Shown: piece by piece, positions 34,501 through 44,784 of the stretch
Layout of the letters: each line of letters opens with the position of its first letter
Position numbering within the stretch: position 1 is the first letter of the stretch
Assembly (NCBI RefSeq): GCF_027887165.1
Contig: NC_077235.1
Span: 48,291,395 to 48,355,394, forward strand
Direction of reading: 5' to 3'
DNA: 64,000 nt
Source: Monodelphis domestica
Taxonomy: Eukaryota > Chordata > Mammalia > Didelphimorphia > Didelphidae
Program-made: the position numbers and the translations under genes
Notes under the pieces: model-generated
Told to the model about the DNA's origin: nothing
The model's database searches: none
Seen by the model: the letters and a program-made list of their open reading frames with translations, nothing else

Positions 34501-35399
34501 AATTGGGTAAACACAGAATAGTATACATGTCAGACCTTTGGGAGGGGAAAGGCTTTAAAACCAAGCAAGATATAGAAAGAATCACAAAATGTAAAATAAA
34601 TAATTTTGACTACATCAAACTAAAAAGCTTTTGTACAAACAAAACCAATATAACTAAAATCAGAAGGGAAACAACAAATTGGGAAAAAATCTTCATAGAA
34701 ACCTCTGACAAAGGTTTAATTACTCATATTTATAATGAGCTAAATCAATTGTACAAAAAATCAAGCCATTCTCCAATTGATAAATGGGCAAGGGAAATGG
34801 ATAGGCAGTTCTCAGATAAAGAAATCAAAACTATTAACAAGCACATGAAGAAGTGTTCTACATCTCTTATAATCAGAGAGATGCAAATCAAAACAACTCT
34901 GAGGTATCACCTCACACCTAGCAGATTGGCTAACATAACAGCAAAGGAAAGTAATGAATGCTGGAGGGGATGTGGCAAAGTAGGGACATTAATTCATTGC
35001 TGGTGGAGTTGTGAACTGATCCAACCATTCTGGAGGGCAATTTGGAACTATGCCCAAAGGGCGACAAAAGAATATCTACCCTTTGACCCAGCCATAGCAC
35101 TGCTGGGTCTGTACCCCAAAGAGATAATGGACACAAAGACTTGTACAAAAATATTCATAGCTGCGCTCTTTGTGGTGGCCCAAAACTGGAAAACAAGGGG
35201 ATGCCCATCAATTGGGGAATGGCTGAACAAACTGTGGTATATGTTGGTGATGGAATACTATTGTGCTCAAAGGAATAATAAAGTGGAGAAGTTCCATGGA
35301 GACTGGAACAACCTCCAGGAAGTGATGCAGAGCGAGAGGAGCAGAACCAGGAGAACATTGTACACAGAGACTAATACACTGTGGTATAATCGAACGTAA
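31593..35399 (+). CDS. L1 ORF2 protein: endonuclease and reverse transcriptase, 1268 aa
   Basis: The enzyme that nicks target DNA and copies L1 (and SINE) RNA into it. Endonuclease domain about 1-235 with the APE-type residues: N13 in LNVNG, E42 in QETH, Y114 in MYAPNN, D144 and N146 in GDLNQPL, T191 in TFFSAPHG, D204/H205, and S227-D228-H229. Reverse transcriptase about 440-790: [57 protein letters not shown], and the catalytic FADD at 699-702. C-terminal cysteine segment near 1122-1140 ([16 protein letters not shown]). Human ORF2p is 1275 aa, so this is full length. The ATG at 31593 gives the usual short N-terminus before the first endonuclease strand. No stop or frameshift. Confidence 0.96.
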   Translation: MPGSPQMTIITLNVNGMNSPIKRRRIAEWIRIQNPTICCLQETHMRRVDTHKVRIKGWSKTFWASTDRKKAGVVIMISDKANAKIDLIKRDREGNYILLKGTLDNEEISLINMYAPNNIAPKFLMEKLGELKEEIDNKTILVGDLNQPLSNLDKSNQKINKKEVKEVNEILEKLELIDIWRKINRDKKEYTFFSAPHGTFTKIDHTLGHRNIAHKCKKAEIMNAAFSDHKAIKIMISNGTWKTKSKTNWKLNNMILQNRLAKEEIIETINNFIKENDNGETSFQTFWDAAKAVIRGKFISLKAHINKQGRAEINQLEMQLKKLESDQIKNPQQKTKLEILKIKGEINKIESDRTIDLINKTRSWYFEKTNKIDKVLVNLIKKRKEEKQIHSIKDEKGDSTSNEEEIKAIIRNYFAQLYGNKYTNLGEMDEYIQKYKLPRLTEEEIEFLNNPISEIEIHQAIKELPKKKSPGPDGFTCEFYQTFREQLTPILYKLFDIISKEGVLPNSFYDTNMVLIPKPGRSKTEKENYRPISLMNIDAKILNRILAKRLQQVIRRIIHHDQVGFIPGMQGWFNIRKTIHIIDHINKQTSKNHMIISIDAEKAFDKIQHPFLLKTLESIGIEGSFLKIINSIYLKPTANIICNGDKLDAFPIRSGVKQGCPLSPLLFDIVLETLAVAIREDKGIEGIRIGKEETKLSLFADDMMVYLKNPRDSTKKLIEIINNFSKVAGYKINPHKSSAFLYISNTAQQQELEREIPFKITLDKIKYLGIYLPRQTQELYEHNYKTLATQLKLDLNNWKNINCSWIGRANIIKMTILPKLIYLFSAIPIELPKYFFTDLEKNITKFIWKNKRSRISREIMKKNTYDGGLAVPDLKLYYKAAVIKTIWYWLRNRKEDQWNRLGENDLSKTVYDKPKDPSFWDKNPLFDKNCWENWKTVWERLGIDQHLTPYTKINSKWVSDLNIKKETISKLGKHRIVYMSDLWEGKGFKTKQDIERITKCKINNFDYIKLKSFCTNKTNITKIRRETTNWEKIFIETSDKGLITHIYNELNQLYKKSSHSPIDKWAREMDRQFSDKEIKTINKHMKKCSTSLIIREMQIKTTLRYHLTPSRLANITAKESNECWRGCGKVGTLIHCWWSCELIQPFWRAIWNYAQRATKEYLPFDPAIALLGLYPKEIMDTKTCTKIFIAALFVVAQNWKTRGCPSIGEWLNKLWYMLVMEYYCAQRNNKVEKFHGDWNNLQEVMQSERSRTRRTLYTETNTLWYNRT

Positions 35400-35742
35400 T
35401 GGACTTCTCCATTAGGGGCGGTGTAATGTCCCTGAACAACTTTCAGGGATCCAGGAGAAAAAAAACACCATTCATAAGCAAAGGATAAACTATGGGAGTG
35501 GAAACACCGAGAAAAAGCAACTGCCTGAATACAGAGGTTGAGGGGACATGACAGAGGATAGACTTTAAATGAACACTCTAATGCAAATACTATCAACAAA
35601 GCAATGGGTTCAAATCAAGAAAACATCTAATGCCCAGTGGACTTACGCGTCGGCTATGGGGGGTGGGGGGGAGGAAAAGAAAATGATCTATGTCTTTAAC
35701 GAATAATGCTTGGAAATGATCAAATAAAATATATTTAAAAAA
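35400..35742 (+). other. L1 3' UTR and A tail
   Basis: Contains 'acgcgtcggctatgggg' followed by a G-rich run (35645-35672), then 'aataatgcttggaaatgatc', AATAAA at 35723-35728, and about 12 A. Close relatives of this tail are at 10766-10949 (same subfamily) and, more diverged, at 4012-4197 and 16232-16631. Confidence 0.9.
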
Positions 35743-35759
35743 AAAAATAATGATGTGCC
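35743..35759. repeat. Right TSD of the complete L1
   Basis: AAAAATAATGATGTGCC, exact copy of 29375-29391. The L2-like 'tactatgtgtaaagcac' continues after it. Confidence 0.95.
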
Positions 35760-36221
35760 TACTATGTGTAAAGCACTGCTTGAGATGTTTGAAGGAGTTG
35801 TAAGTTTAGATAAAACATGTATAAACAGGGGATATGGATTATTTACAGAGCTATCCTCCTTGCTTTCAGCCAGAGCTAAAGGACTTCGGCGCTTTGGGGA
35901 TGGTAAGACAATTTGCCTAGGTCTCCTCCCCACATTCCTTTGACTGGAAGAGGATCTTGAGAGTTCTGAAGTATCTGGAAGATGTTTCACTTTCTATCTT
36001 CCTATAAATGTACTAGCAGTATCTATAGATCAGCTGATGGCAGTGTCTGTATTGGGAGCCAATGACAGACTGGATGAAGATCAAACAAGAAGCCCAGTAA
36101 ATATATATGTCTAGGGAGAATTTTTGAACATCTCACAAAGGGGAGAAAAGGACTTCCCAGCATCCAGGAGCTATGAGTTATATACTGGTTGCTCATGGTC
36201 TTGAAGTTTGAGCCTACCTTA
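35760..36221. other. L2 remnant then unassigned
   Basis: 35757-35790 is the rest of an antisense L2/MIR3-type end split by the L1. The remainder is not recognised. Confidence 0.4.
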
Positions 36222-36229
36222 TCCTAGAT

Positions 36230-36440
36230 CTGTGGTGGCAAACCTATGGCACACGTGCCAGAGGGGAAACTTAGAGTCTTCTCTATGGGCACTTGCACCA
36301 TCACCCCAGCACAGAGTTTACCGGAGTTTGTTACTAGAAAGCCAGAGGAATATGGGCCTGGGATGCTCCCTTCCCCCTCTCCATGATGCCTGAGGGCATT
36401 TCTCACATCACCCACTCCTCTAAAAGGTTCCCAATCACTG
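36230..36440. mobile_element. Non-autonomous hAT-like DNA transposon, 211 bp
   Basis: Left end CTGTGGTGGCAAACCTATGG, right end AAAAGGTTCCCAATCACTG, imperfect inverted repeats. Flanking TCCTAGAT (36222-36229) and CCCTGGAC (36441-36448) agree at five of eight, consistent with an old 8-bp TSD. The terminal 'ggcacacgtgcc' is shared with the right ends of the copies at 25370-25852 and 56816-57039. Confidence 0.7.
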
Positions 36441-36638
36441 CCCTGGACTCTATATGTACTGGTGGGAGAAGAGTCCAGGGAAGACTTCTTCAATTCCATG
36501 GACAGAAAGGGAAAGATGTCTACACCTCTGCATGAAGATGTCTTTCTCTGAGTCCTGAGAAGCAACTGTGTGCCTATATAGGTGTTTTCAATATTCTTTC
36601 AAACAAAGCTCTTCTTCAATAATAGGAGACATGGCCTT

Positions 36639-36639
36639 A

Positions 36640-36717
<78 letters not shown>
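36639..36717. repeat. (TA)n microsatellite, about 38 units
   Basis: Uninterrupted TA/AT dinucleotides for about 77 bp, the longest simple repeat in the window. Confidence 0.98.
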
Positions 36718-36719
<2 letters not shown>

Positions 36720-36779
36720 GAATGAGAATATGTCCCTTTCTGTTCAACAAACAGTCCATCAAAGTAATGAGATTTGACC

Positions 36780-37488
36780 TAGCTTCATGCATAGGGGCCA
36801 CCACTCACACTAGAATGAAGGTATTTGTCAGAGCATTCCACGTCTACAAAAAAAGGGTAGCAAATTCCTCTGAAGCCATACAGCACTTCTTTTCCTCCAA
36901 CCAGTAGCGGTCAATATAAACATAGTCCACATCTTTGAAGAAAGTGTCTTTTTTTGGTAAAAGTCAAGTTATCCAGGCCTTCAGATCCAGATTCTTCCAT
37001 GCCTTGATGGCAAAATTTGACATCAATAGCCATATCTTGATTTGCTGACAAGCTTTTAGGGCATTTGTCCATTTGAGCACTGATCCTTTGTAATCAGTTG
37101 AATCTCCCCCATATGGCTTTTTCTGTCTCTTCCTAACAATGTGAACAATGCACTGTCCCAGCCATCCTCCAAGGTTACTGGCTGTACATGCAGATGTCTA
37201 TAGATACACACAGTCTTCTTTGGGGGATCTGGGCCCAATTTGCCAAGTAAAATAGAAGGAATTTGGTATTTCTAAGCCATCAGGGAGCTTTTGTTTCCCA
37301 GTGTCCATCAGTTCAGTCATGCCAACTGGTTGTTTTATGTTTGCATGCTTCCGACATTCATTTGATTCTATCTTTCTCTGGTCATGCAGAAATGCTTTGG
37401 ATTGCCACCCATTCTTCAAAAACTTCTTTATGTATTGTTCCTGAGGATCCATCAATACACTAAACAGGTCACTGATGAGAGGCATTTT
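36780..37488 (-). pseudogene. Decayed coding sequence of unidentified origin (minus)
   Basis: Two minus-strand open stretches (37198-37485, 95 codons from an ATG; 37056-37238, 60 codons) lie in different frames but read on from one another in a protein-like way, and low-complexity or known repeat features are absent. Readable bits include QEQYIKKFLKNGWQSKAF, ECRKHANIKQPVG and GDGW-free but aromatic-rich segments such as [13 protein letters not shown] do not recognise the family. No intron signal is obvious, so a retrocopy of a host mRNA is one option; the (TA)n run beyond its 3' side could be a degenerated A tail. A chance ORF or an old viral relic cannot be excluded. Confidence 0.35.
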
Positions 37489-37599
37489 CTAACTCAATCA
37501 ATTGATGATTTTGGGAACTCTGAGAAGAAAAGATTGTATTCAATGCCTGAAATCTCCAGCACTGTGGGGGTGGTTTCTGAGCCACAAGAATAATTTTCA

Positions 37600-37857
37600 G
37601 CAAGACTAGTGGCTAATTAGAGCAAAGGTCAAGATCAAGATCAACTTAGAAGAAAGGATAAAGACCAAAGGAAGGCCCAGCTTGCAATTAGAAGAGCTCT
37701 ACCCTGTGATCCATTCAAACTTTTGTAGATTCTCAAAAATGGGAAACCAGTGAAGTTGTCAAAGTTACCTAAGATGCAGCAGATTAATGGGCATTGAAAA
37801 AGTTGTCTGAGATACACAGTGAAGTGAACCTTTGTTTGGGATTAAAGAAGCCATCTC
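37600..37857. other. Unassigned sequence
   Basis: Nothing recognised. Confidence 0.35.
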
Positions 37858-38255
37858 CTTTATTTTATTTTTGTTTTGTAAAGATATTTTATTTTACCAA
37901 TTACATGTAATAACAAATTTCCACATAAGTTTCCCAAAATTAGTGATCCAAATTGTTTCCTTTCCTCTTTTCCCTCCCCCTACCCAGAGCTGAATTATAC
38001 ATGTGTTATCATGCAAAATGCTTTTCCATATTATTCATTTAATTTTAGAAATCCAAAACTCCAAAACTTAAGCTAAAATATACGAGTGAAAAATCATATG
38101 ATTTCATGTACATTCTGATAGTTCTTTCTTTGGAGGCAGATCACCTTCCTTGTCATAAGTCCCTCAGAATTTTCCTAGATCATTGTATTGCTGAGAATAG
38201 TGACATTTTTCACAAATAATCATGCCATAATATGGCTGTTACTGAGGTATCTCCT
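37858..38255 (-). mobile_element. Short 5'-truncated L1 tail (minus), older subfamily
   Basis: 'aaagatattttattttacca', 'attatacatgtgttatcatg', 'aagtccctcagaattttcct' match the 3' UTR of the L1 at 12010-13652. Broken off before ORF2. Confidence 0.85.
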
Positions 38256-38313
38256 TTAAAGGGCGTGAACATGATCATTGAGAAGGCCAAGAACATCTAT
38301 CAAATCTCAATGA

Positions 38314-38425
38314 CAGGGACTTGCCCAGGATCACACAGCTGAGAAGTGTACGAGGTCAAATTTTAACCAGGACCTCCTGTCTCTGGGCCTGCCTTTCAAT
38401 CCACTGAGCCACCCAACTGCCCCCC
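38314..38425 (-). mobile_element. Partial tRNA-derived SINE (minus)
   Basis: Antisense 5' half only: 'gggacttgcccaggatcaca' to 'acccaactgccccc'. The A-tail half is missing. Confidence 0.85.
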
Positions 38426-38719
38426 AAATTGACTTTTAATAGCTTTTAATTTACAAAGGGGTGGAAAGAGTGAAAGTAGAGAAATACAAAAAGAGGGTAG
38501 AAAAGATGTCTAACCTATCACACAAAATATTGCTCCAGTGCTTGGCTCAGCCTAGCAGGGCTTGGGAGGACCTGGAGTTCCACCCAGATGGCCTCCTCCA
38601 AGAAGGGAAGGCCTCTCTGAGAAAATTCATCTCTCTCCAGACACCAGGAAAGGAAGGCAAGGTACTCACTCACCCAAGAGGCAGTCCAAGTCCCAAGATA
38701 ACTCCAAAAGGCAGGTCAC

Positions 38720-39660
38720 TGTAAACCTCAAAATTCCTTAGACTTATAAATGTTGGAAATTTCACCATTGGGATATTTCATACTTGGAAAATTTCTTACT
38801 GATAGTCTATTGGAATGGGAACCCCATTGGCATGGGAGGTTCCTTCTCTTCCCTTCTTCAGATTACTTTAGGACAGAAACCTTTTGCTGAACAATGGAAA
38901 GGACTTTGACCTATGCTTAAGCATAGAACAGGAATTTCTTTGAGTCATGATTGATTTTAGAATTGATACAATGGAGATACTTGGAATCAATCTCCACCCT
39001 ATTCAGTCCTAACAGGATTGAGTAAGGGCTGCAGCCTAGATCAAAATTTAATTATTCCAATCTCTACCCTACTCAGGTTAACAGGATTTAGAAAGGGCTG
39101 TAGCAAAGGAGCAAAGATTTAATTATTTGAAAATATGACCTTCAACAGACATGTGCAAAGCCTCTGGGCGGTCCTGGGTTAAGCTAGAGCCTCCATTGGC
39201 ACAGGGAAATTGATGGACAGTGATTGGTAGATGTGAGAACTGAGGGGAGGCAACTTGGATGGTTTCCTTAAAGATCAGGGGGGTCTGAAGACTCGAGGGG
39301 GGTTGAGAAGTTGGTCGGTGTGGTTCGTGTGGGCTCTGAGAAGCTTGCTCTGAAGGAAGGTGAAAGTGGGGGCCTCTGAGACTGTTTCTCCATTTTGGTC
39401 ACGTGAGTAATAGGGACTGATCTCTTTTCTTTGCCCCAGCTATCTAAGGGCTTGGGCCTTTTGGCCCAGCCTAAACAGAAGGGGTATTTAAGCCCTATTC
39501 CCTTCTCTCCCTTTTTCTCTCTCTCTATCTCTAATTCCTTTCTTACTCCTATTGTAATTAAACTCCATAAAAGATTTACTGCTGACTTGAGTTTTCATTT
39601 AGGAATTACATAGCTGAATTCCTTGGCGACCTTAAATTAATATATATCAGTCTTTTAAAG
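38720..39660 (+). mobile_element. Long ERV LTR, probably solo (TTGGCGACC family)
   Basis: U3-like sequence starting about TGTAAACCTC, a TATA-like GTATTTAAG at 39484-39492 preceded by CCCAGC/GGCCCAGC boxes, a long C/T run, a poly(A)-like ATTAAACTCC (39557-39566), U5-like sequence, and TTGGCGACC at 39623-39631. The promoter-to-poly(A) order is clear for an LTR. The left boundary and a TSD are not established. The 38426-38719 stretch to the left may be unrelated or proviral. Fossil; no viral genes seen. Confidence 0.55.
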
Positions 39661-39990
39661 TGATTCCCTTGTAACATCACCAGTTGAAGATGACTACTGT
39701 GAATTTGAATCTGTTACCCTAAAAACTATGATCCCCAGAAAAACTATGATTCTCAGCACCCTACTCTCTTCCTGTCAGTTATGTGCTGATGTAGACAGGA
39801 GATAAATTTGGTGGAGTTCCATCTCTCTCATTCTTTTTCCTTCCTGTGGTGGCTTTGGTGGAGTGGCCTTTTTTTGAGCAGTAGAAAACTTATTCACACT
39901 GTTCTATATTGTCAGATAATAAACTTTATAAAAATAATACTTGAAGTATTGGACGTTAATTTAACTCCTACACTACCGAAGACCACCTAA
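39661..39990 (+). mobile_element. Second LTR-like remnant
   Basis: 'aaaactatgattctcagcac' near its start, C/T-rich middle, AATAAACTTTATAAAAATAA at 39918-39937 as a poly(A)-signal region, then a U5-like AT-rich end. It follows the LTR above directly. Limits uncertain. Confidence 0.35.
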
Positions 39991-40357
39991 GAAGATTAGG
40001 ACTTTTATAGTCCTTTTTGTCCCTTCCCCTCTTTGAAGGGGTCAATCACAGCTTCCAAATTGCCTAGCACTGCCCAGAGGGGCAGTGTCTGTAGGCTTTA
40101 CACCTCTCATCCTCTGAAGGTGTCAACTCATCATAGGATTCACAAGTTTCTGATTGATTGAGTTAAAAGGGTGGAGCTCTCCAAGTAAGTGACTTGTGAA
40201 TTCTCTTACTTGATGGCTAAAAAAGTATTAAGTAGGAGTGTTTTCCTTTTGGTTGATCAATTTAAAAGTTGCTGATGCTAGACAAAGAAAGTCTGATTCA
40301 CACTTCAAAATGTCCAAGTGGTTCTTTAATTCCAGCTTTCTAGAAGTGTATCAAGAG
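39991..40357. other. Unassigned sequence
   Basis: Nothing recognised. Confidence 0.35.
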
Positions 40358-40370
40358 TTCCAAACTCCAG

Positions 40371-40579
40371 GGGGCAGCTGGGTAGGTCAGTGGATGGAGA
40401 GCCAGGCCTAGAGACGGGAGGTCCTGGGTTCAAATCTGGCCTCAGACACTTCCCAGTTGTGTGACCCTGGGCAAGTCACTTAACCCCCATTGCCTAGCCC
40501 TTACCACTCTTCTGCCTTGGAACCAATACACAGTATTGATTCCAAGATGAAAGGTGAGGGTTTAAAAAAAAGAAAATAA
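40371..40579 (+). mobile_element. tRNA-derived SINE with 13-bp TSD
   Basis: Close to consensus. TSD TTCCAAACTCCAG (40358-40370) and TTCCATACTCCAG (40580-40592), one mismatch. Confidence 0.95.
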
Positions 40580-40592
40580 TTCCATACTCCAG

Positions 40593-41038
40593 GGTCCTGA
40601 AGAGACAAATGGTACAATTCTAGAATCTGATTTCCTGAAGAGAGAAGGATTTCTGTTTGCAAAAATAGAATATTTATCCACCAGTAGTGGTATATATCTA
40701 CTGACAAGTAGGCTAGGCTAGTTCTTTTCCTTAAAAGGTATTGAAACTATCCTTAAGACTTACTAGGCTCTGGGTACTAACAGTTGGGCTATTGATGTAA
40801 TTTCCTGGTCATCGAAGTATCAAAGAGATAGTTCAAGAAAACCTCTTCTCTAAGGCTTCTGACCAGTAAACCAGCAGCATAAACAACACTAGCACAGAAA
40901 AGCTGTGATCAGCTGAATGAACACTTTCCACACTGAATATCTTTCTTCTACTATGGTAAAACAAACCTCCTCTGGGTTAATTATTAAATGGACTTTGAGT
41001 CTCATTTTGTTACACTCTTGAGCCTGAATTCAAGGCAG
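40593..41038. other. Unassigned sequence
   Basis: Nothing recognised. Confidence 0.35.
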
Positions 41039-41049
41039 CCCTAGGGCTC

Positions 41050-41693
41050 GGTTTTTTTAATTTAATTAGTTAATTTAGAATATTTTTCCATGGTTACAAG
41101 ATTCATGTTCTTTTCCTCCCCTCCTCCCACCAATCCCCTCCCATAGCTGATGCACAATTCCATTGGGTTTTACATGTGTCATTGATCAAAACCTATTTTC
41201 ATATTATTCATGTTTGCACTAGGGTGATCCTTTAGAGTCTCTATCCCCAATCATATCCCCATTGACCCATGTAATCAAGCAGTTGTTTATCTTCTGCATT
41301 TCTACTCCCACAGTCCTTTCTCTGGATGTGGATAGCATTCTTTCTCATAAGTCCCTCAGAATTGTCCTGGATCATTGCATTGCTGCTCGTAGACAAGTCC
41401 ATTACATGCGATTGTACCACAGTGTATCAGTCTCTGTATATAATGTTCTCCTGGCTCTGCTCCTCTCACTCTGCATCACTTCCTGGAGGTTGTTCCAGTC
41501 TCCATGGAATTCCTCCACTTTATTATTCCTTTTAGCACAATAGTATTCCATCACCAACATATGCCACAATTTGTTCAGCCATTCCCCAATGGATGGGCAT
41601 CCCCTTGTTTTCCAATTTTTGGCCACCACAAACTGCATGGCTATGAATATTCTTGTACAAGTCTTTTTCCTTATTATCTCTTTGGGGTACAAA
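41050..41693 (-). mobile_element. 5'-truncated L1 (minus) with TSD
   Basis: T-rich left end, 3' UTR, then antisense ORF2 C-terminus; the 96-codon frame at 41402-41692 still reads [20 protein letters not shown] and EVMQSERSR, nearly as in the intact copy. TSD CCCTAGGGCTC (41039-41049) and CCCTTGGGCTC (41694-41704). Relatively young. Confidence 0.93.
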
Positions 41694-41916
41694 CCCTTGG
41701 GCTCATTCTCCTACCACTGGAGTAGTTGTTGAAGAATTGGTTTAGAATGGTCTAACTGAAGAGGAGGAAAAAATATGTTGAGTCCTGGGGGGACATATAC
41801 TTCTGATACATAGAAACAACCAAGCTTAGTATTTAGTTAACAAGAATAACCAATTAAAGTAGGCAGCTATAGAGGTTTCTTATTTTAATTAATTTATTCT
41901 GGCTAAGGAAGTATTA

Positions 41917-42196
41917 GGGGCATCTGGGTGGTGCAGTGGATAGAGTACCAGGAGTTAGGAAGTAACTGGTAGTTAGTAACTGGAGTTAGGAAGATTCGTA
42001 TTCCTAAATTCAAATCTGACCTCAGAATCTAACTGTGTGACCCTAGGCCAGCTGCTTAATGGTTTTTACCTCAGTGCCTCATCTGTAAAATGAGCTGGAG
42101 AAGGAAATGGCAAACCATTCCAGTATCTTGCCCAAGAAAACCCCAAATGGGATCACAAAGAGTCAGATGGGACTGAAAAACAACTAAACAACAACT
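41917..42196 (+). mobile_element. tRNA-derived SINE with RTE-like 3' end
   Basis: Head 'ggcatctgggtggtgcagtg', core 'tgtgaccctaggccagctgc', then a different right half: 'gctggagaaggaaatggcaa', 'gagtcagatgggactgaaaa', ending in ACAACTAAACAACAACT instead of an A run. That end type belongs to SINEs moved by RTE LINEs. A 20-bp motif around 'gttagg' is locally duplicated. Confidence 0.8.
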
Positions 42197-42255
42197 AACA
42201 CTATCTAATTATTATCAGTTACCTTGTCTTCTCTCTTATTACAGGATCATAGATT

Positions 42256-42506
42256 GGGTCATGTAGGTGATGCAGTGGATAGAACAATGGCCATGGATTT
42301 AAGAAGACTGGAGATCAATACCTGGTCTCAGACACTTACTAGCTGTGTGACCTTGGGCAAGTCACTTAATGGTGTTTGCCTCAGTTTCCTTGTCTATAAA
42401 ATGAGCTAGAGAAGGAAATGGCCACCCACTCCAGGATCTTTGCAGGATCTTTCCAGGAAAATTCCAAATGGGAGAGTGAGGAGTTGGACCAACTGAACAA
42501 CAACAA
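42256..42506 (+). mobile_element. tRNA-derived SINE with RTE-like 3' end
   Basis: Same family as the previous element and in the same orientation. Ends in 'ggaccaactgaacaacaaca'. 'caggatcttt' is duplicated inside. Confidence 0.8.
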
Positions 42507-42675
42507 GAACAAGCTGTTAAGTTCAAGTGAAGGCTTCCATTTCCTGACTGCCACACCCCAGGTTAGCACCTTTCCTCTTAGCACCAATGTAGAATTGTGT
42601 CTCGGGGCCAATATCATGGAGCCTCTGTCTCCTCTCAGTCTTCACTAACCGAATTTGTCCTAAATAGTATATTTA

Positions 42676-42885
42676 GGGGCAGCAATGTGGCTCAGGGATT
42701 TGAGAGCCAGGACGGCCGAGACGGGAGGTCCTGGGTTCCAATCTGGCCTCAGACACTTCCTAGCTGTGTGATCCTGGGCAAGTCCTTTCACCCCCATTGC
42801 CTAGCCCTTACTACTCTTCTACTACTCTGGAACCAATGCAGGCTATCGTTTCTAAGATGGAAGGTAAGAGCTGTTACTTTTTAAG
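42676..42885 (+). mobile_element. tRNA-derived SINE, L1-type
   Basis: Head 'ggggcagcaatgtggctcag', B box 'gggttccaatctggcc', and the 'aagatggaaggtaaga' end; the A tail is mostly lost. Confidence 0.88.
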
Positions 42886-42889
42886 AATA

Positions 42890-43553
42890 TTTAAAGGTGT
42901 CTTTAAATAAAATAAAGAGTCTTTGTAAAGAAGTATTTCCTAATGTGCTCATTTTAAAAAATTCCATGGCTTCGAATTCTTTTAGGTCAAATATTCTGTC
43001 TTCTGGGTTTTTAGGAAAGGAGGGAGGTGGAGATATTTCAATAATTTCCTTTGACATCTGATTCCATTTTATCGACTTTCTTTGAAGTTTTTTAATGAAG
43101 TTTACTCAAAACTCTAAGTAGGGTGGGGCCACCACAGTTTTACCCTAGGATAAGGAATTTAGGGGAAGCTGAGAGTACTATTTGCTTGGCACTTAGTAGG
43201 TACTCTAAAAATGTTTAGGAAGTGATTGGTTGATTACTGATTGAGTACTATCCCAGTGTCTGATTTTTCTCCTATCTAGTTCTTCACATAGTAGCTCTCT
43301 CCAAACATACTTCCTTTCCTGCCCAACAGCACAGGTAGCTTTAGACTTTTTTCCTTCCTCTCCCAGTGGCTTGACCTTTGGTTCTCTTTCTTCCCACTAA
43401 CTTGCCTCAGGCACTAAATTTCTAGTGATGACTCTGATCTTGTATTTCTTTTTATTTCCATAATTAATTTCCCATATATGTTTTGCTCTCAAAATCTCTA
43501 CCTTGGGACATAATCCTGATCACCAGCAGCTTTTCCTAGCCTGAAGAATACAT
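42890..43553. other. Mostly unassigned
   Basis: 43185-43255 ('cttggcacttagtaggtact') looks like an L2/MIR3-type end. The rest is not recognised. Confidence 0.35.
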
Positions 43554-43771
43554 CTTTTTTTTTTTTAAACCCTTACCTTCTGTCTTTTAGACTAGATACT
43601 GTCTATTGATTCCAAGGCAGAAGAGCAACAGTAAGGGTAAAGCAGAGGGTGGGGGTGTCAAGTGACTTGCCCTGGGTCACACAGGTAAGAAGTGTCTGAG
43701 GCCACATTTGAACCCAGGACCTCCCGTCTCTGGTGCCGGCTCTGTATCCCCTGAGCTACCTCTCTGCCCCC
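43554..43771 (-). mobile_element. tRNA-derived SINE (minus)
   Basis: T10 run, 'cttgccctgggtcacacagg', 'tttgaacccaggacctcccg', terminal 'ctctgcccc'. Confidence 0.92.
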
Positions 43772-44059
43772 TTTGAAAAAGGATCAACTAGAACTGGAGA
43801 AGAGATGAGTGAGGGGCACCTTATACCTTCAGGCAACCCAACTAAGGTGCTAATTCCTTCATAAAGCTTTTCCAGTTTTTCCTCCTCCCCTTCTCCTCTT
43901 CCTTCCCTCCTCAGATTTCCAATAGAACTTTGGACCTTTCTTATGCATTGATTGGTTATTGATATTGATTGACGACTTCTTATTTCTGATTATGGCACTA
44001 CTATTCACTCAAACTCTTATATTAATAAACTTAGGTTTATTGTCCATTCTTGCCTCAGT

Positions 44060-44415
44060 CAACAGGTCAGTCAATAAGTATTTTATAAGTGCCTACTATG
44101 TGCCAGGCACTGTGCTAAGTGCTAGGGATACAAAGAAAGACAAAGGCAGTCCCTGCCATAGAGGAGTTCCCAGTCTAATTTGAGAGACTATTTGATAGAT
44201 GCAGTTAATTGGAGACAATCAGCAGAGAGAAAGTACTAAGACTAAGAAGGAATCAAGAAGGTTTCTTGCAGAAGGTGGGGCTTAAATTGAGATCTGAAGG
44301 AAACCAAGGAGGCCAGGAAGAGGAAATGAGGGGAGAATCTTCCAAGCATGGGAGACAAAATGTGAAAATGTCCAGAATCAGGCAATGGAGTGTCTAGTGG
44401 GAGGAGGAGCCAGGA
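44060..44415 (-). mobile_element. L2 LINE 3' end (minus)
   Basis: 'gcctactatgtgccaggcac', 'gtgctagggatacaaagaaa', 'tcttgcagaaggtggggctt' and 'ggcaatggagtgtctagtgg' in the order of antisense L2. One of the clearest L2 copies here. Confidence 0.8.
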
Positions 44416-44784
44416 AGTAGTCTCCTTTGTCTCTCTTATCAAGTCCTATGGAATTTCACTTCAGTTGATAACTGTCCCTCTGATCCTTTCTCAATTTTCA
44501 CTGCCACCAGGTTGGGCTATTAATTCCTGATAGGTTTTCCTACCATTGATCTCTCCATTCTTTTACTCAGTGTTCTATATGACCATAAGGGAGACCCAGC
44601 TTCTTCCAGATTGAAGATGTCTTAGGAAGAGTAGCCTATGGCCATTCTGGGGGCAGCCGAGGCTGCTTTCAGATAATTCTAATCAATAAGAAGTTTGCTC
44701 ATTTATTAATTCTAAATGGAACTCTCCAAAGCTTCCACCTACTGCTCCTAATTTTGTTTTCCAAGGCCAAACAGAAGAAATCTA

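Larger units (their letters stand above)
29392..35742 (+). mobile_element. Complete, apparently intact L1 retrotransposon (about 6.35 kb)
   Basis: Order: 5' UTR (29392-30137), ORF1 (30138-31061), spacer (31062-31592), ORF2 (31593-35399), 3' UTR with AATAAA (35723-35728) and a short A tail. The 17-base direct repeat AAAAATAATGATGTGCC is exact at 29375-29391 and 35743-35759, so this is a recent target-primed insertion. The first bases GACTTCCGGTTAAGATGGCG look like a true L1 5' end, with a YY1-type AAGATGGCGGC. Both ORFs are uninterrupted and full length. The insertion site is an old L2 3' end. By layout it could be retrotransposition-competent, but this cannot be judged from sequence alone. 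Confidence 0.97.

Noticed and set aside
31924-35230. Antisense ORFs across the L1 ORF2
   Set aside because: Shadows of the ORF2 coding strand; no independent support.
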